A stretch of DNA of 64,000 nucleotides from Gnetum montanum (GCA_015680685.1 MNCI01016599.1:136517-200516), one strand, 5' to 3'. Numbered from the stretch's first letter, positions 33,617-45,531 are shown. Notes: generated by a model from the sequence alone, not told the origin. Program-made: numbers and translations.

Positions 33617-34015
33617 TTACTGACCTTTTTTTTTTCTTACGCTTCCTGCCTCAGAGATACAAAATTCAAGAACCTTCCTATACACCTTTATCATCTTATC
33701 AAGCAGATCTAAGGATCGTTGATGATCTTGAATCACAACATCCAAATTTTCTTTCATTAGCTCACATTCACGAACACGGGGATCAATAATTTGCATGCTT
33801 TTATTAAAAGGATTAGCACCCAACCAAGGATCAACTCCAAACTTTGATGTAAGAGGCCTGCAAATATCATTAGAATGAATGAAGTTTTTAAGATCTGTAG
33901 TTTTACAGTCATCATAACATTTGTCAGGAAGCACGTTACGGTATTGTAAACCATCATGGGAAGGGCAGAGAGCCTGTCCAGAGAGCATAGTTACTAGAAA
34001 TGGGACACAGGGCAA
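33617..34015 (-). CDS. Open exon-like stretch, unknown product
   Basis: A 133-codon open minus-strand frame. The N-terminal part reads MLSGQALCPSHDGLQYRNVL with several cysteines. The C-terminal part is helical and charged (IDPRVRECELMKENLDVVI, SLDLLDKMIKVYRKVLEF). A canonical-looking acceptor, TTGCCATTGCAG, lies just upstream near 34017, and a donor-like GTAAGA ends it near 33630. A second acceptor, GATATTTGCAG, inside (near 33859) could mark the true exon start at RPLTSKFGVDPWLGANPF. I do not recognise the family. Exon-like boundaries and an intact frame make a host-gene exon plausible. Confidence 0.4.
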   Translation of the reverse strand: MPCVPFLVTMLSGQALCPSHDGLQYRNVLPDKCYDDCKTTDLKNFIHSNDICRPLTSKFGVDPWLGANPFNKSMQIIDPRVRECELMKENLDVVIQDHQRSLDLLDKMIKVYRKVLEFCISEAGSVRKKKGQ

Positions 34016-35229
34016 CGTGACTGCAATGGCAACACAAGGGATCTATAAAAAATTAGGTTGCGAAAAAGAGCCATAATACAAAAAAAAAAAGCAACTTTAG
34101 CAATTTTTATATTTTAGTAAAATTATGTGTATATTTCTTTGTTGATACAACAACAATTTTAAATGCAATACAATACAATGATTTTTATATATAAAAATTT
34201 ACAATATTTTTATTTATTGGTATCTAAGAACAATTACCCATCAATAAACTTAGATAGAAGTTGTTAAATAACTTATTTAAAAAATAGTAAAAAGAAAAAA
34301 TCTATATATTAAGAACAATTTTGGTCATTGATAAATAAAAATTTTTAAATAAGTATGTGGCATATTAAGTCCAATACATTAACATGTTAAACTTGTAACA
34401 TACTTAATATTGTTTATACCAGATTGTTACTATTATTTTTTATACGTTTTTTATTTTTACCAAATTTTATACATTTGATGAGGGCCCATTTTGTAATCTT
34501 GAGAAGATTGAGNAGGAAATAACAAAAATTTTGAGACCTTAGAACATTAGGGAGATTTTTTATCTATTTTCAAATAGTCAATTAAATTAGGACACAAACA
34601 AAGGAAATTTTTTTTATTCTTTAAAAGAGGCTATTGCTAATCTTGAGCTGCAAAATAATGTAGGCACTTCCATTTAAAAAGTGACAAGATTTCAAATGTT
34701 GGTTGTAGTGCATTATGCCAAATCCTTTGAACATTTTAAAAGCTTCAGAAGTTTTGTTTGAAGCAAATCATATGTAGGGAGAAAAAATTTCAAAAAACTT
34801 CAGTCAAAATATAATTTGTCTATCTCCATTAACCTAAATTCTTGGTGTTTTGTTTATATTTTTATGTAAATAAAACTATCAAAACATAGAAAAGAATTGA
34901 AATGCCTAAAAAATAACATCAACACCCATTAATAAAAGCATACATTAAAAAGAACATAGAAAAGAAAATATTTTTGAAATGATTTTAAAGTTGTTGAAAT
35001 GGTTGTTTAGAACTTTAGCTTAAATAATAAATTATCTAATTATTAGGCTATATATTAAGTAGATAATGAGTTTTACTATATCTTAAAATCATTAGAACAT
35101 CAAGGAGATTCATTAATATGTATAAAAAGAGGTAGCAAACATCAAGGAAGAAAAGATTAATGTCATTAAATATTCAGTTCACAAAAAAATATTTATAAAT
35201 ATCTTTCAAGTAAGATTTAAAAAAGAAAA
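34016..35229. other. AT-rich, no gene
   Basis: Very AT-rich, with a single n at 34513 and no open frame of note. Part of it may be the 3' non-coding end of the hAT transposon that lies to the right on the minus strand. Confidence 0.4.
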
Positions 35230-35855
35230 CTTAGTTGAGATAAAACACAAATTACTAGCTCCTTCAATAATGGAGTTTGAGTTCCATACTGATTCCAAAA
35301 TGTAGAAACATCTAATGTTTCACAATCATATGCATAATCAAAATGTGCAAAATCTTCCTTTAATTTCATATAAATACCATATTCTTTCTTTATCTTTACA
35401 TGATCTTCTCTACTTGAAAAACATCAATCAATATAAGTTTTCCAACCTTTGTTAACTTCTTCATCTATCTATGACCTTTTATTAAACCATTTTGGATTCA
35501 AAAACCCAATAAAGTGAAGGGGAGAATGAAGCACCCTCCATCTCCTTTCACTACATTTCCATATTAAATCCTTTGTATGCTGATCAAAAAAAAATCATTT
35601 TGTAAAATCTAAAATAATAATTCTCCCATTTGATTCATTTTTTCAAAAATTTCTCCCATAGATGGGGAATTACTATGACAAAGTCTCAAAACCTCATAGA
35701 TGGGATAAAAAAATTTTAAAGCAGCTTCAACTTGTTTCCAAAATAATTTTTTCCTACCTTCAAAAATTTCTTCACATAAACCTAAATTAATACTTAATGA
35801 AATTTCCCACTTTTTCCACTCTACTAAAATTATCATTTCCGTAAGAGACTGTTTA
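35230..35855 (-). pseudogene. hAT transposase, C-terminal part (separated from its N-terminus by element D)
   Basis: hAT transposases cut and paste their own element. On minus this part continues the protein from 42684-43812: KQSLTEMIILVEWKKW, KLFWKQVEAALKFFYPIYEV, LRLCHSNSPSMGEIFEKMNQ, then (with stops and frame changes) RRWRVLHSPLHFIGFLNPKW and FWNQYGTQTPLLKELVI. These are the mid and late blocks of hAT proteins of the BED/DUF659 type, ending near the start of the C-terminal dimerisation region. The dimerisation box itself (CER.W) is not readable. An open frame runs on to 35932, but its first ~25 codons are LTR sequence of element D. Confidence 0.75.
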
Positions 35856-36413
35856 TATAATAACGTTATCCCTAAGAACGTTGTCTGGAATTCCAAGAGT
35901 TTTCCTAGATTTTGAATTGGGATAAAACTCAAGAGGAATATGCCTCAGCAATCAACAATTCTGAAACACATGCCAACAAAGAACATGTTAGTGTTAGCAT
36001 GCATCCTAAGCAATGTTTCGCATTAAATATACATATTATCCTAACAAGCTAGATAGCACTCCCTTGCTCCACTTACATGGACACCATGGGGACTACCAGT
36101 TGAACCCTCTAGATTCATCACTGCATGCTGGTAGTTGGTGTCATGCTCTTACGAGTGCATGCAATGTCCCATAGTACATTCCATGACACACCTAGTTAAA
36201 CATCCTAATGTAGGGTTGAACTATGCAATCCTCCCAGGAAAAGCCCTACCAAGTGGGATAATGAGAAAAGTCATAGCCTCCTCTTACTAATGCATGGAAC
36301 TATCATGCTAGTATGGTTCCGAAGACACAAGGAACGAAAGACTTCTTGCACCCCCATAGTTCCCAAACCGTGGGGGAGGTAGCAAGCCACCACCAACCCT
36401 ACTACCTCTCTCA
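35856..36413 (-). repeat. 3' LTR of element D
   Basis: Pairs with 42120-42678. Shared landmarks are AAGCCACCACCAACCCT, GTGCATGCAATGTCCCATAG and CTCTTACTAATGCATGGAAC. Confidence 0.85.
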
Positions 36414-37089
36414 CAATCCTCCCTAGCTTATAATGACCAACAATCTTAGAGCATAGCCTAGGTAACCCACAAGGTAGCTACACCAAAACTGAGGGAGGAT
36501 TGCATCAATTCCAAAGAAGTAAGCTCATGTTATTCTGAGTCAAGTTTGAAAGAACCTTAGGTTCTGGAAGGTCCAACTACTAGGGCCTAAGGCCTTAAAG
36601 CATTTTTGTTAAATTCAATTGTCTTCCTAAGATCCGAACTCATCATAGCATCCAACACCCAAGTCAAGAGCATTACCCCTCAAGACTTGGCCTATCCATC
36701 CTTCCACATCTAGCCTGAGATGCAAGACTATGGAAGAACATCAAGTGATCTATCATTGTGACATGACAAAACACACTAACCTAGGGATGTACAAGTCCTA
36801 GGGCATCCCCCAACTCATTTGAATCCAAAGGTCTAGGGGTCTCAGGATTAGCATAACTCCTCTTCTATTTGAAACTTAAGCCCCATCACCTATAGAGCAC
36901 TTTGAAAAGCTTCAGGCATCTTCCTCCCCTATCTAAGGTAGGCCCTCATAAGAATTCACTCTTAGATCCTATAAGGCACCACATGCCACATCTCTTCCAA
37001 TGATTTTTTTTTTATTTTTTTATTTTTTATTTTAAGAAAGGTTTCTCCATCTGTCATTGGAGTAGCCAAGGTAGGAGGTCGATCGCTTA
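36414..37089. other. Element D 3' interior with polypurine tract
   Basis: Non-coding. The minus strand has AGGGAGGATTG directly before the LTR (plus 36414-36424), the polypurine tract. The rest shows no domain. A T-rich run lies near 37008-37030. Confidence 0.5.
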
Positions 37090-40000
37090 CTCCCAATAGA
37101 AGTTTAAAATCAAGTTTTCATGGGACCTCAAATGCTCCAATGGTTCCCAACTATCATCTGAGTTAGGACAATGTTTTCAATGGATAAGAAATTCCACTTT
37201 CAAATCTACACCATGGCCAATGGTCTAGAAGTTTCAAATGCAATCTACTCTCTTTCCCTATATCGATTGTATACAAGGTTGATCTTGTATCAAGAGGCTT
37301 ATTTCTGGATAAGGGATACCATCAAGTAGTGGCTTCAACATGCTAACATGAAAAACTAGATGGACTCTATCCATATTGATAGGTAGCTAAATCTTATATG
37401 TTATAGGGTTAATTTTATCAATGATCCAAAAGGGACCATCATACTACCTCATCAATTTGGAGCTAGTTCCCTATGTCAATTTAAACTAATGTAGGTCCAA
37501 TTTTAAGAGAACCCAATCTCTCACCTTGAATTCATGGTCTTGGCATTTTCAACTGACGTACTTTTTCATTTGCTGCACTACCCTCTCTAGATGATCTTTT
37601 GCAATTTCAATGTTTTTGCACCACACCTTTATGAATTCATCTACCGAGGGATGTCGACCTTGTAACGAGGGGTAGACCATGTGAGGGGTAATGGGTTGTC
37701 TTCCCATTACTAGTTCTGCAGGAGAAAACCCATTAGCTAATGAATTTTGGATGTTGTAACTTAGTTGAGCAATTTTCAATAGAACAGGCTAGTTCTTTTG
37801 ATCACTGCGGACATAATGTCGGAGGTACTCTTTAAGTACATGATTCATCCATTATTTTTGACCTCTTATTTGTGGATGAAAACTTGTTGATAATTTGTAG
37901 GTGGTACCCATCATGTCAAATAAGGCTCACCAAAATGCACTCACAAATCAAGGATCATAATCTAATACAATGCTCATAGGTAATCCAAAATATTGGACCA
38001 CCCTATCAAAATAATATGCTATAATGTCCTTAGCTAAGCATTGAGATGGGTAGGAAATAAACATGGTAAACTTGAAAAATTTATCCACCAATACAATGAT
38101 TTTACTCAAGCCTTGAATCTTCAATAACCCTATGATGAAATCCGTAGTCACCATAGCCCATGGAAACGAAGGAATTTCCAAGGGAAGTAGAAGTCCACTT
38201 GAATGCTCTATAGAACCTTTGTCCTATTGACACACTAGACACTTATGAACATAAGAAATTACATCTTGATACATCTTTGGCCAGAAGAAGGTTCTCTCAA
38301 TAAGTGCCAAGGTTCTTTGTTATCTAATATGCCCAACCCACTGTGTGTTGTGGCACTTTTAGATTATCTCCTTACGAAGGCCATCTCAATCTAGGACACA
38401 TATTCGATTGTTACATAACCAAAGTAGTTCATCCCTCATTTTAAACTATGAAGCTTGCCCAGTTTCTATCAACTTCATCAAATCAATGATGTGAGGATCC
38501 TTTTTTAAATCATCTTATTTCAAGCCTACAACACTTTGTCACACTGTACAAGTGAATTTTGTGGCCGAATGATAGAAAAGAGCTAGGAGGTAAGCTGAGG
38601 ATGATGACTCAATGCATCCACTAACACGTTCTCCTTACCAGGGCAATAGGTTAGTTGCAAATCAAATTTAAAAATCATAGCCAACCATCATCCTTGTTTG
38701 GGCCTCAGCTTCATTTAATTTAGCATATAACTAGCGGCTAAGTTATTAGTCTTTACATGGACACGACTTCCCAGCAAGTAGTGTCTCCACATTCTCAAGC
38801 AATGGACAATAGTGAATGTTCCTTTCTCATAGACTGGTCATCTTTGCATTACTTGATTCAACTTCTAAGACTCATAAGCGATAGGATGACCTCCCTATAG
38901 TAACACACCACCAATTTCATCATCACTAGCATCAGTATAAATTTCAAAATATTTTGAGAAATCTGGCAATGCCAACACTAGATGGAAGGTTAAAGCCTCT
39001 TTGATTCTATCGAAGGCTTGTTAATAGTTTGAATCCCACTACCATGGGACTTCTTTCTTTTGCAAATGGATGAGGGAAGTAGCGATACCTAAGAAATTTT
39101 AGATAAATTTATAATAGAAGCTAGCTAACCCCATAAATTGTCTAACCTCATGCATATTAGTAGGAGCAAGCCATTGGTGTACAACCTCTACCTTTTTTGG
39201 ATTTGGCTTCACCTATCCATGCCCTACAAGATGTCCTAAAAATGTTAGCTTTGTACAACAGAATTCACATTTCGCTTTCTTAATGTATAGCTTATTTTCC
39301 TGCACTTCTCAATGACTAACTACAGGTGGAGGACATGTTCCTCCATGGTCTAGCTATATATTAAGAAATCATTGAGATAGATGATCACAAATTTATCTAA
39401 GAATGGTCAAAATATCTCATTCATCAATGTACAAAAGGTAGGTGGCACATTGCAAAGACCAAATGGCATCACTATCCACTCATATAACCCATATCAAGTT
39501 ACACATACAATTTTTTCTTCATCCCCCTCTATGATGTGCACCTGATAGTACCCTTGTCAAAGGTTTAGCTAGGTGAAATAATGAGCCCCTACCAATTGAT
39601 TGAATAAGTGTAAAATAAGTGGTACTAGGTAGTTGTTCCTAATGGTATGTTTATTTAATAGCTTGTAGTCAAAACAGAGATGTAGTGTTTCATCCAATTG
39701 GTGACAAATAGCACTGGTGCCTCATAAGAAGATTTTGAGGGATGAATGTATCCTTTGGACATCAGGCTTTCAAGCTACTTCTTCAATTCCCTCAATTCTG
39801 GTCTTGTTAACTCATATGGTCTTTGAATAGGTGGGTTGGTACCTAGCTATAATTCCATTTTATGATCTATAATCCTCTAAGGTGGTAGACTTCCTAGTAA
39901 CTCTGGTGGCATCACATCTTTAGAACTATCTAGCACCTGTGCTATGTGCAGGTCAATGTTTGTTTGAAATCCACAAGCCTTAAAAGGATCTCCTATTTGC

Positions 40001-40450
40001 ATAGCTAGCAAACATTTTCTTGTGGGATCCCTAGCCAAACATTTCATCATCATTAGGGATATAATCTTGGGGCTAGAGCCCTCATCCTTTCCAATCTATG
40101 CTCCATGAGTCTAAACTATGCAGGGTGAGTTTTCATGTGAAATCAAGATCAACTCTAGGTATGAAAAAGAAAAAACTTTTGACCTTGCGTAAGAATTCTT
40201 ATCCCAATATAATATTAAACGAGTCCATATCTAGGATTGAGAAATCTAGAACTCCTTACCATGAGCTTACTTGAACTGGGACACTACAACACACACCAAT
40301 GTACCAAAGAGATCTAAACTTAGCAAGTTTGTAGGAGGCTTGGACTGGTTTCATTTTTAGCTACAAGTTTCTTACCAATGTTGGAACCATATAATTGTGA
40401 CTAGCCCCATTATCAATGAGGGCACATATCTGACTTGATCTCATATTGAT
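37090..40450 (-). pseudogene. pol: Element D pol: protease, RT, RNase H, integrase, chromodomain-like end
   Basis: Read leftward with stops and frame changes. Protease near 40370-40440: ALIDNGASHNYMVP, where the D[ST]G active site has become DNG. RT near 39350-39500: EWIVMPFGLCNVPPTF and IYLNDFLIYS, so the second catalytic Asp of YLDD is lost. RNase H near 38600-38980, including YCPGKENVLVDALSH. Integrase 38310-37550: a HHCC-like region ending YVHKCLVCQ, then MVTTDFIIGLLKIQGLSK, IVLDYDP.FVSAFW, and a conserved tail with SLANGFSPAELVMGRQPI. The third catalytic residue (Glu) is not readable. At 37290-37090 the end reads KVEFLIH.KHCPNSDDSWEP, the shape of a chromodomain (W..EP), which targets insertion in chromoviruses. 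Family identity is firm; the chromodomain call is moderate. Confidence 0.8.
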
Positions 40451-40559
40451 TATGTCCAATTAAACCTGATGTAAATTATCAAGATTACTATTTTGGAAGC
40501 TTTCAACTCGTGACCTCTGGGTCACCATATCAAATAGCTCCATCATAACAGCTAGTCTT

Positions 40560-41965
40560 TGCTATTCCATAAAAGTGCTTTCATCTATAATCTAAAGGCA
40601 TGGGTTAGGACAATCTTCAAGAGCCATCAGCTACCTCCCTGAAGCCGACCCTTGCCTATTTTCTATCCTTCCTAAGCTTAAGGGGTAATTTCTCACTAGG
40701 TGATTCCCATGACATAAGAAGCATTGAATTGGACCCTTAAAGGAACCTCCTGAAAATTTTTTCTTCTTGGCCCCAAGTTGGCACATGCTCCCTACATCTT
40801 TATATTTTTGTTGGGAGCCTTAGTTTCCTAGAGGACCATCCATCAAGTAACTACCTTGCTGAACTGATTTGAATTTATTTCCACCTTTTATGGAACCTAT
40901 ATCTATGTTTTGAGAGTGGGAGGGCATGACATGCTTTCCCTTCCCAAGCTTACCCTTGTCTGGCTTCATCATCTTGAAGTCAAGAAAAGTGCCAGCAACA
41001 ATAATAGCCTCCATAAGTATGTCAATGCTTCTTCGATGTAGTTCCACCTACACCCATAGCTGCAACCCATTTACAAATTTGAAGAAGCGATCCTAATCTT
41101 CCATATCAAGAATTAGCAACATAAGCTCTTAGAAGCTATTGATATAATCTTCAAGCTACCTTGAATGTTTTAGGGACTTCAACTTAGTTCTAGTTGCCCA
41201 CTCGAAGTTCCCTAGGTAGAACTATTTGATCAACACTACCTTAAATCTATTCCAAGTGTCTACCTTTTCTATAGTAGTACCCTTTTCTTGAGCACAAAGA
41301 AGGCTAAGCCACCATAGCTTAGCACTTCCTATGAGATACAAAGATGTTGTGAAGACCTTTTAGGTTACAGGAACATCCCCAGTATTCATGTATATCTCCA
41401 CATCATGGAGGAAGGCATCAATCTTAACATCACTCCTCTCACCATCATAAGAACTCAATTCTCTAGCTTTAATACCAGCCATCGCTACTAGCTATTTTAC
41501 CAAGCATCCTACCAAGGATGATTTTAAGATGGCATTTTCAATTTTTAAATCAAATAGCTCTTGACTTACCCCCACTAGGGCATCCTCCAAAACTTTCACT
41601 CATTCAATTAGGTCCTCAACTAGAAATGCTCTTGTTTATGTCTCCTCTAAGGATCCAAATAGATCCTTGTAGAGGTTAAGCATATGATCTAGATGACTGT
41701 CCAAGATCAAAACCTTAGCCTCTACCACTTTCACCTGATCCTTAGAGTAAAGATCCATCTTATCTTATGGTAATTCAATATCTTTAAGAATGTGATGGAT
41801 CACATCCACGTTCTCTGGTCTAGGGTACACTAAGGCCTCATCAATTACTTTAACATGGTCCCATAAGGTTTGAAACTTAGTCTCATCTTGACCAAGTTTC
41901 GTCTCAACCTCAACCTCTAGGTTTTCTTGATCTTCTACCATATTGCTAGGTCCACCAAGCTCCAT
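40560..41965 (-). pseudogene. gag: Element D gag, broken
   Basis: Starts with ATG at 41965 (MELGGPSNMVEDQENLEVEV), then an acidic N-terminal region that looks coiled-coil-like. The capsid part reads GERSDVKIDAFLHDVEIYM, SAKLWWLSLLCAQEKGTTI and LGNFEWATRTKLKSLKHSR near 41460-41140. A zinc knuckle near 40680-40740 reads QCFLCHGNHLVRNYPL, so the last Cys of CX2CX4HX4C has become Tyr. Several stops. It is directly followed by pol in the same direction. Confidence 0.8.
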
Positions 41966-42102
41966 GTTGCCAAAGGGAGAACTTTAGCACAAGGCCATCC
42001 TCGAAGGAAGAGTGGGTAGTAGAAGTTGAAAATGAAAACCTCACAAACCACAAACCCTCTCAACCTTTTATCAAGAAAGTTTTTACTAGCAAACCAAACT
42101 AT

Positions 42103-42117
42103 GAGGCTCCAATACTA
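42103..42117 (-). promoter_or_regulatory. Primer-binding site of element D
   Basis: The minus strand reads GATAGTATTGGAGCC next to the 5' LTR, a diverged form of the TGGTATCAGAGCC site for initiator tRNA-Met. Confidence 0.55.
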
Positions 42118-42119
42118 TC

Positions 42120-42678
42120 TATAACAACGTTGTCCCTACGAACATTTTCTAACACCCCAAGAGTTTCCCAAGCAAATTCTAAATCAAGGCGAAACTCAAG
42201 ACGAATAGCCTCAGTAATTAACAATCCTGAAAACATGCCAAAAAACAACATGTTAGTGTTAGCATGCATCTTGAGTAGTGTTTCACATCAAATATACACA
42301 TTATTCTAACAAGCTCGATAATACTCCCTTTCTGCACTAAAGTGGACATCACAGGGACTACCTACTGAACCCTCCAAATTCATCACCATGTGCTAGGAGT
42401 TTGTGTCACACTCTTATGAGTGCATGCAATGTCCCATAGCACATTCCATGACAAACCCAATTAAACACCCCAATGTAGAATTGACCTACAAAACACTCCC
42501 AGACAAAGTCCTACCAAGTGGGATAATGAGGAAAGTTGTAGCCTCCTCTTACTAATGCATGGAACTACCATGCCAATATGGTTTAGAAGACATAAGAAGC
42601 AGAGGACTCCTTCTATCCCCATGGTTCCTGAACCATGGGGGAGGTAGCAAGCCACCACCAACCCTGCTACCTCTCTCA
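42120..42678 (-). repeat. 5' LTR of element D
   Basis: 559 bases matching 35856-36413 throughout. It ends CTACCTCTCTCA on plus, right against hAT sequence. Confidence 0.85.
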
Positions 42679-42683
42679 TAGTT

Positions 42684-43812
42684 TCACTTTAAAAAGACAT
42701 TCAATCATAATAAATTGTGAGATAAACCTAGTTTCTGCATATTTTATAATTGTAAAGAGGAGTACTTTCTATAGATGGCTTGTGATAATGAATAATTAGT
42801 GATAAATTGCTAAATTTTCTTACCATTTGCTACAACTTCAAATATCTAATCAACACCAGCATGAATATCTCTTAATAACAAGTTCAAGTAATGTGTTGCA
42901 TAAGGAGTCCAAAAGATATTTGAATATTCATCCTCTATTATCTCTCTTGCAACCACATTATTTGAAGCACTATCTATGATAATTTGTGTAATATTATCTC
43001 TTCCTATTATATTTATAGCCTCACAAAATAATCCCATTAGATAAATAGCATTTTTAACATTTCTTGAAGTGTCATGTGACTTGATAAAAATAACACCTTT
43101 TGGAGATGATGCAAGGATATTAATAAGTGATTTGTTGGTAGTATTTGTCCACCCATCTGATAAAATAGAAACACCTATAATAGACTAACTATCCTTTATG
43201 CCTCTTAAATTTATCTCAAGTTGAGCTTTTTCTTCAGTTAAAAGTGTTGTTCTAATTTTTTCATAACAAGATGGCACATACCATTTTGAAGCAGAATTTA
43301 TCATGTGTATGGCTTGTTTAAAATAAGAAGGCTTAGCAATGTTAAAAGGCATGCCACATGCATAGAAAAGTCTTACTATAGCTGCATCCACATTTTTTCT
43401 ATTTGAAGAATCAAACATTCTTTAAGAAATAGTATTTGACATTGAATTACTAACATTTGTATATGCATCTATACTCTTGGTGGTGGACATTGCATCAAAA
43501 TGTTTGAATTGCTTAATGAGATCTTCTTTTTCAAATTTTGCTATTCTTTTACACACTAGAATTTTCTCTTTCTTCCCAATTCTAAGCAAGTGATATCTAA
43601 CATATGTAACCCAACTACTTTTATTTATCCTGCAATAAGGACAAATCCATGATTTTCTTCCTAAGCTACTATACTTACCTCCAAAATATTTCCCTTTAAC
43701 ATTTACTATAGTCATAGCTTTTTCTAAAGATCTCTTTTAATAATTAATATTCTAATTTTTCTCCATGCCCTTCTTGCTCTTCTGAAAGCAAATCTTCTTT
43801 AGATGACATTCA
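42684..43812 (-). pseudogene. hAT transposase, N-terminal part (BED zinc finger and DUF659-type region)
   Basis: On minus, starting near 43812 (MSSKEDLLSEEQEGHG, then a frame change). The BED-type DNA-binding finger is at 43580-43690, with SWICPYCRINKSSWVTYVRY followed by HLL. The DUF659-type block is at 43420-43185: RKNVDAAIVRLFYACGMPFN, NSASKWYVPSCYEKIRTTLL. The catalytic-domain part at 43180-42846 has LSDGWTNTTNKSLINILAS, IKSHDTSRNVKNAIYL, ITQIIIDSASNN and FWTPYATHYLNLLLRDIHAG. Reading continues to 42684 (KKI.QFITNYS), where element D interrupts it. Key acidic residues around SDGW and IIDSAS are kept, but stops and the insertion disable it. Confidence 0.8.
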
Positions 43813-43983
43813 TCCTATTATAAAAATTCATAATATTATTTACAAAGAAGATTAAAAGAAACCATAAAACAAAAATGTATCCTAAAAATGACCACTGCAA
43901 CCATGCTCTTTGGTAGATGATGTATAACAAAATTCCATCCAAAAAATAAAAATAAAAATAGCCCAATTCAAAAAAAAATCTTT

Positions 43984-44072
43984 CATTCTAAATACCACTC
44001 AGAGTCTCAAACCAATTAATAAATGTAGATTCACCACTACATGTTAACAATCAAATAAAATCTTCAAAGATG
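43984..44072 (+). repeat. 89-base dispersed repeat, copy 1
   Basis: Starts CATTCTAAATACCACTCAGA and includes TGTAGATTCACCACTACATG and TTAACAATCAAATAAAATCT. It matches 57780-57868 in the same direction with only a few differences. It lies left of element B2; the partner lies right of it. Identity of the parent repeat is unknown. Confidence 0.8.
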
Positions 44073-44604
44073 GCAAAGAAGTCTATACCAGAAGTCTATG
44101 GATGATTTGGTGAGTCTACTAATTGTTGCCTAATGTCCTTGTTCAATTCTACTTTTTAATTTTTCTAGGTCTTCCTATGTTCTCTTATTTTCACTTGAAG
44201 AAAATAATTCTAGTAATAGAAAGTTAGCAACTGTAATAGGTGAAAGTGCTAACTAGGGATCATAGGGAAGAGTTGAATAATGTTGTAAAAATAGTGTTGA
44301 TTGAAGTGGGAAGACTTCACTGGCTTTCTATTCGTGGATCTAGTGCTAAAAAGGTTCGAAACAATTTCATCAAATGTTGAAGAATGTCTAGATCTACTTG
44401 ATGAGATGTTTAGGCATGTGGGTATCTCAAGAAGATTAGAGATATTCAACCCCTCAAAGAGCAAAGTGGAGATTTGCTAGAAATGTCAATTCAGCTAATC
44501 GTGGAGGATGCAATTTTTTGTTGCTCTCAAAGAGAATCTTCTTCCTTCTTCAAGTAATAAGAGGCTTAGTCACCATCATATTCAAGATAATTATTTTTGT
44601 GTTT
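44073..44604. other. No gene recognised
   Basis: Sequence between the dispersed repeat and element B2. Only short open frames without motifs. Its continuation after B2 begins at 56563. Confidence 0.4.
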
Positions 44605-44609
44605 ATAAC

Positions 44610-45393
44610 TGATGAACCATGATATCGGGGCTGCGATATCGAATCCACGATATCAAGTCTATGATATTGAAGCTTGCCATGCAATGTTGGATACCTAATA
44701 TCACGTCTTGCCTCATTACCTATAAATAAGAGGCAAGCACACTTGGTTTTCATAGTTAGTCTTAGTCCCTTACCCAAACTCTTGCCTTTTCTCCCCTTCA
44801 AAGTTAGAATTATTACTGTGTGCCCACAGTAGGAGTCATAAAGTGAACATATCTTTATTCAAGCATTATGTACTTAAGCACATCTTGTGTATGACAATAA
44901 AGATAAACTTTTTGATAAACCTTGCAGCATTTAGAATAGATTAATTACTATTAATTACTATTATTTAATGCTTTCCTTAGTTAATTAATGATTCTCTCTC
45001 ACCCTACAACTCTTCTAAGTAAGCACACATAGTACGATCACTTTGAGCATGTTTGTAACACTTGGTAACCCAATAATGATTAGTGTTTGGTAATCCCAGT
45101 AGTGTTGCATTGGTTTAGGATGTGTATGGCAAGTGAGAATGGATATTGGTTATCTCTCTCCTCCCTTATTAGCGGCAAGACAGAAAAACACATAAAATCC
45201 ATAAAAATCATATGCCTCAAGTTTGCTTAACCATACAATCATGACATACAAGTAAGCTTGGGAAGATAATGATTAACCAACCCATTCTTGTTCCACAAAG
45301 GCACATAAGCACTTAGTCCTTAGAATTTGACTAGATCATGCATGTACGCTCATATTCATATGGTTGAGTGTAGGGATACCTCGCCGCTCATCA
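44610..45393 (+). repeat. 5' LTR of element B2
   Basis: 784 bases. The TATA box TATAAATA is at 44721-44728. GATATC-type palindromes lie upstream at 44621, 44635, 44649 and 44663 (the last GATATT). It lacks a 56-base segment that is present in the 3' LTR. Confidence 0.9.
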
Positions 45394-45412
45394 TTGGCAC
45401 TGTTGCTAGGGA
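45394..45412 (+). promoter_or_regulatory. Primer-binding site of element B2 (tRNA-Asp type)
   Basis: TTGGCACTGTTGCTAGGGA abuts the LTR end. It is the Athila-type TTGGCGCCGTTGCCGGGGA with transitions. Confidence 0.85.
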
Positions 45413-45531
45413 CTTTGTTGTTTGTGCACTAACTAGAACATAGGAAATCTTTTACATCATTGGAATGAACCCTTAGGGTTGGTCAAAGAAAAATAATAAT
45501 ATATAATACATTGCACACTAAATAGACAATC

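Larger units (their letters stand above)
35856..42678 (-). mobile_element. Element D: chromovirus-type Ty3/gypsy retrotransposon inserted in the hAT transposase
   Basis: Direct LTRs at 35856-36413 and 42120-42678 (about 558 bases) enclose gag and a full pol order on the minus strand: protease, RT, RNase H, integrase, and a chromodomain-like end. LTRs begin TGAGAGAGGTAG and end AACGTTGTTATA or AACGTTATTATA on minus. A tRNA-Met-like primer-binding site adjoins the right LTR, and a GGGAGGA polypurine tract adjoins the left LTR. hAT coding sequence ends at one side and resumes at the other, proving insertion into it. The target duplication is not clean (GTTTA left, TAGTT right on plus). All coding parts contain stops. 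Confidence 0.85.

Noticed and set aside
35856-35932. N-terminal extension of the hAT open frame
   Set aside because: These codons lie inside the 3' LTR of element D; the fusion is accidental.
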